From Actinomycetes bacterium (GTDB taxonomy: Bacteria; Actinomycetota; Acidimicrobiia; Acidimicrobiales; Palsa-688), in contig JAKAXG010000286.1 in NCBI GenBank assembly GCA_021827225.1, positions 1 through 6,101 of the forward strand: a DNA stretch of 6,101 bases, read 5' to 3'. The stretch's first letter is position 1; the number at the start of each line of letters is the position of its first letter. Below are positions 5,227-6,101 of the stretch, in pieces. A program made the translations under genes and the position numbers. The notes beneath the pieces are model-generated. The model worked only from the letters and a program-made list of their open reading frames with translations. It was not told the origin of the DNA and searched no databases.

Positions 5227-6101
5227 CCATCCTGCCCGTCCCCCTGCAGGAGCGGGTGCTGCGGACGGCCGCCCCGCACCGCAGCGGGCATGTCACCCGC
5301 CTGGTCGGGCTGCGCATCGAGGTCGACGGCGTGCCCGCCGCCGTCGGTGACGCGCTCAGGATCTTCCGGGCCGGCGGTGTGCTCGACGCCGAGGTGGTGG
5401 CCGTGGAGGGTTCCACCCTGGCGTGCATGCCCCTCGGCGACCTCACCGGCGTCCGCTACGGCGACCGGGTCGAGGCGGTCGGCGGCCCCCTCCCGGTGAT
5501 GGTCGGTCCCGGGCTGCTCGGCCGGGTGGTGGACGGTCTCGGCCGGCCCATCGACGGCCTGCCCGTCACCGGCGACTGGGAGAGCGTGGGCATCGACGGT
5601 GCCGCCCCCCACCCGCTCCGGAGGGAGCTGGTCGACCGCCAGCTGGCGCTCGGGGTCAAGGCCCTCGACACCATGATCCCCTGCGGTCGGGGGCAGCGGC
5701 TGGGGATCTTCGCCGGCTCCGGCGTGGGCAAGTCCAGCCTCATGTCCATGATCGCCCGGGGCACCGACGCGTCGGTGTCGGTGCTGGCGCTGGTCGGCGA
5801 GCGGGGCCGGGAGGTCAACGAGTTCATCCAGCACGACCTCGGTCCCGAGGGCCTGGCCCGTTCTGTCGTGGTCGTTGCCACATCAGACGAGCCGGCCATG
5901 GTCCGCATCCGGGCCGCGTTCACCGCCACCCGCATCGCCGAGTGGTTCCGTGACCAGGGCCACGACGTGGTCCTCATGATGGACTCGCTGACCCGCTTCG
6001 CCATGGCCCAGCGGGAGGTGGGGCTGTCGGCGGGGGAGCCGCCGGCCACCCGCGGCTACCCGCCCTCGGTCTTCTCCGTGCTGCCCAAGCTGCTGGAGCG
6101 G
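5223..6101 (+). CDS. fliI: Flagellar export ATPase FliI, N-terminal 293 codons (3' end outside window)
   Basis: FliI is the F1-beta-like hexameric ATPase that helps unfold and deliver export substrates and chaperone complexes at the flagellar type III gate. The frame runs to the window edge. The N-terminal beta-barrel domain includes LLGRVVDGLGRPIDGL (98-113). The catalytic domain follows with ALGVKALDTMIPCGRGQRLG (142-161), Walker A AGSGVGKS (164-171, K170), GERGREVNEF (192-201) with the likely catalytic glutamate E193, SVVVVATSDEP (214-224), Walker B VVLMMD (249-254, D254), and GEPPATRGYPPSVF (271-284). FliI proteins are usually about 430-460 residues, so about a third is missing here. The N-terminus before the barrel is short (about 20 residues), the part that in known systems contacts FliH. 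GTG 5223 overlaps the fliH stop by four bases. A paralogous virulence-type ATPase is unlikely given the neighbours. Confidence 0.95.
   Translation, partial: MTILPVPLQERVLRTAAPHRSGHVTRLVGLRIEVDGVPAAVGDALRIFRAGGVLDAEVVAVEGSTLACMPLGDLTGVRYGDRVEAVGGPLPVMVGPGLLGRVVDGLGRPIDGLPVTGDWESVGIDGAAPHPLRRELVDRQLALGVKALDTMIPCGRGQRLGIFAGSGVGKSSLMSMIARGTDASVSVLALVGERGREVNEFIQHDLGPEGLARSVVVVATSDEPAMVRIRAAFTATRIAEWFRDQGHDVVLMMDSLTRFAMAQREVGLSAGEPPATRGYPPSVFSVLPKLLER

Noticed and set aside
5178..6049. Open frames on both strands overlapping fliI
   Set aside because: The FliI frame carries Walker A, Walker B and GERGRE motifs; the others are Arg/Pro/Ser-rich shadows.

Overview
The window is the promoter-proximal part of a flagellar basal-body and export operon from a very GC-rich bacterium. 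Seven genes are packed on the + strand: flgB, flgC, fliE, fliF, fliG, fliH and the first 293 codons of fliI. They are separated by 0 to 5 bases or overlap by 1 to 14 bases. High GC, frequent GTG starts (flgC, fliE, fliF, fliI), almost no TTA codons and a flgBC-fliE-fliFGHI order fit a motile actinobacterial-type genome. A deep-branching or uncultured lineage such as Acidimicrobiia is my best guess, but this is inferred from style, not from a search.

Layout. Positions 1-579 on the - strand hold the N-terminal 193 codons of a class I SAM-dependent methyltransferase, cut by the window edge. Positions 580-856 are the divergent intergenic region. It must carry promoters in both directions, and next to flgB it holds a cluster of overlapping inverted repeats that could fold into competing hairpins around the flgB ribosome binding site. 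Positions 857-6101 are the flagellar operon.

How the genes work together. FliF builds the MS ring in the cytoplasmic membrane. FliE joins that ring to the rod, and FlgB and FlgC are proximal rod subunits. FliG sits on the cytoplasmic face of FliF, is the rotor part that meets the stator, and forms the upper layer of the C ring. FliI is the export ATPase and FliH its stator-like regulator, feeding rod, hook and filament subunits to the export gate. The gene order therefore follows assembly from rod and membrane ring to switch and export ATPase. The export gate, FliJ and the rest of the C ring are not in the window.

I see no mobile element, CRISPR array, rRNA, tRNA or internal terminator. All seven + strand frames look intact. 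The most interesting non-coding signal is the structured flgB leader. Among the proteins, the points of interest are a FliE with only three charged residues and an altered VRNK-type motif, a FliF with exactly two cysteines flanking a low-complexity periplasmic insert, and a lone TTA codon at codon 3 of fliH. I did not find a wholly new system; this is mainly a well-ordered standard operon with a few odd details.
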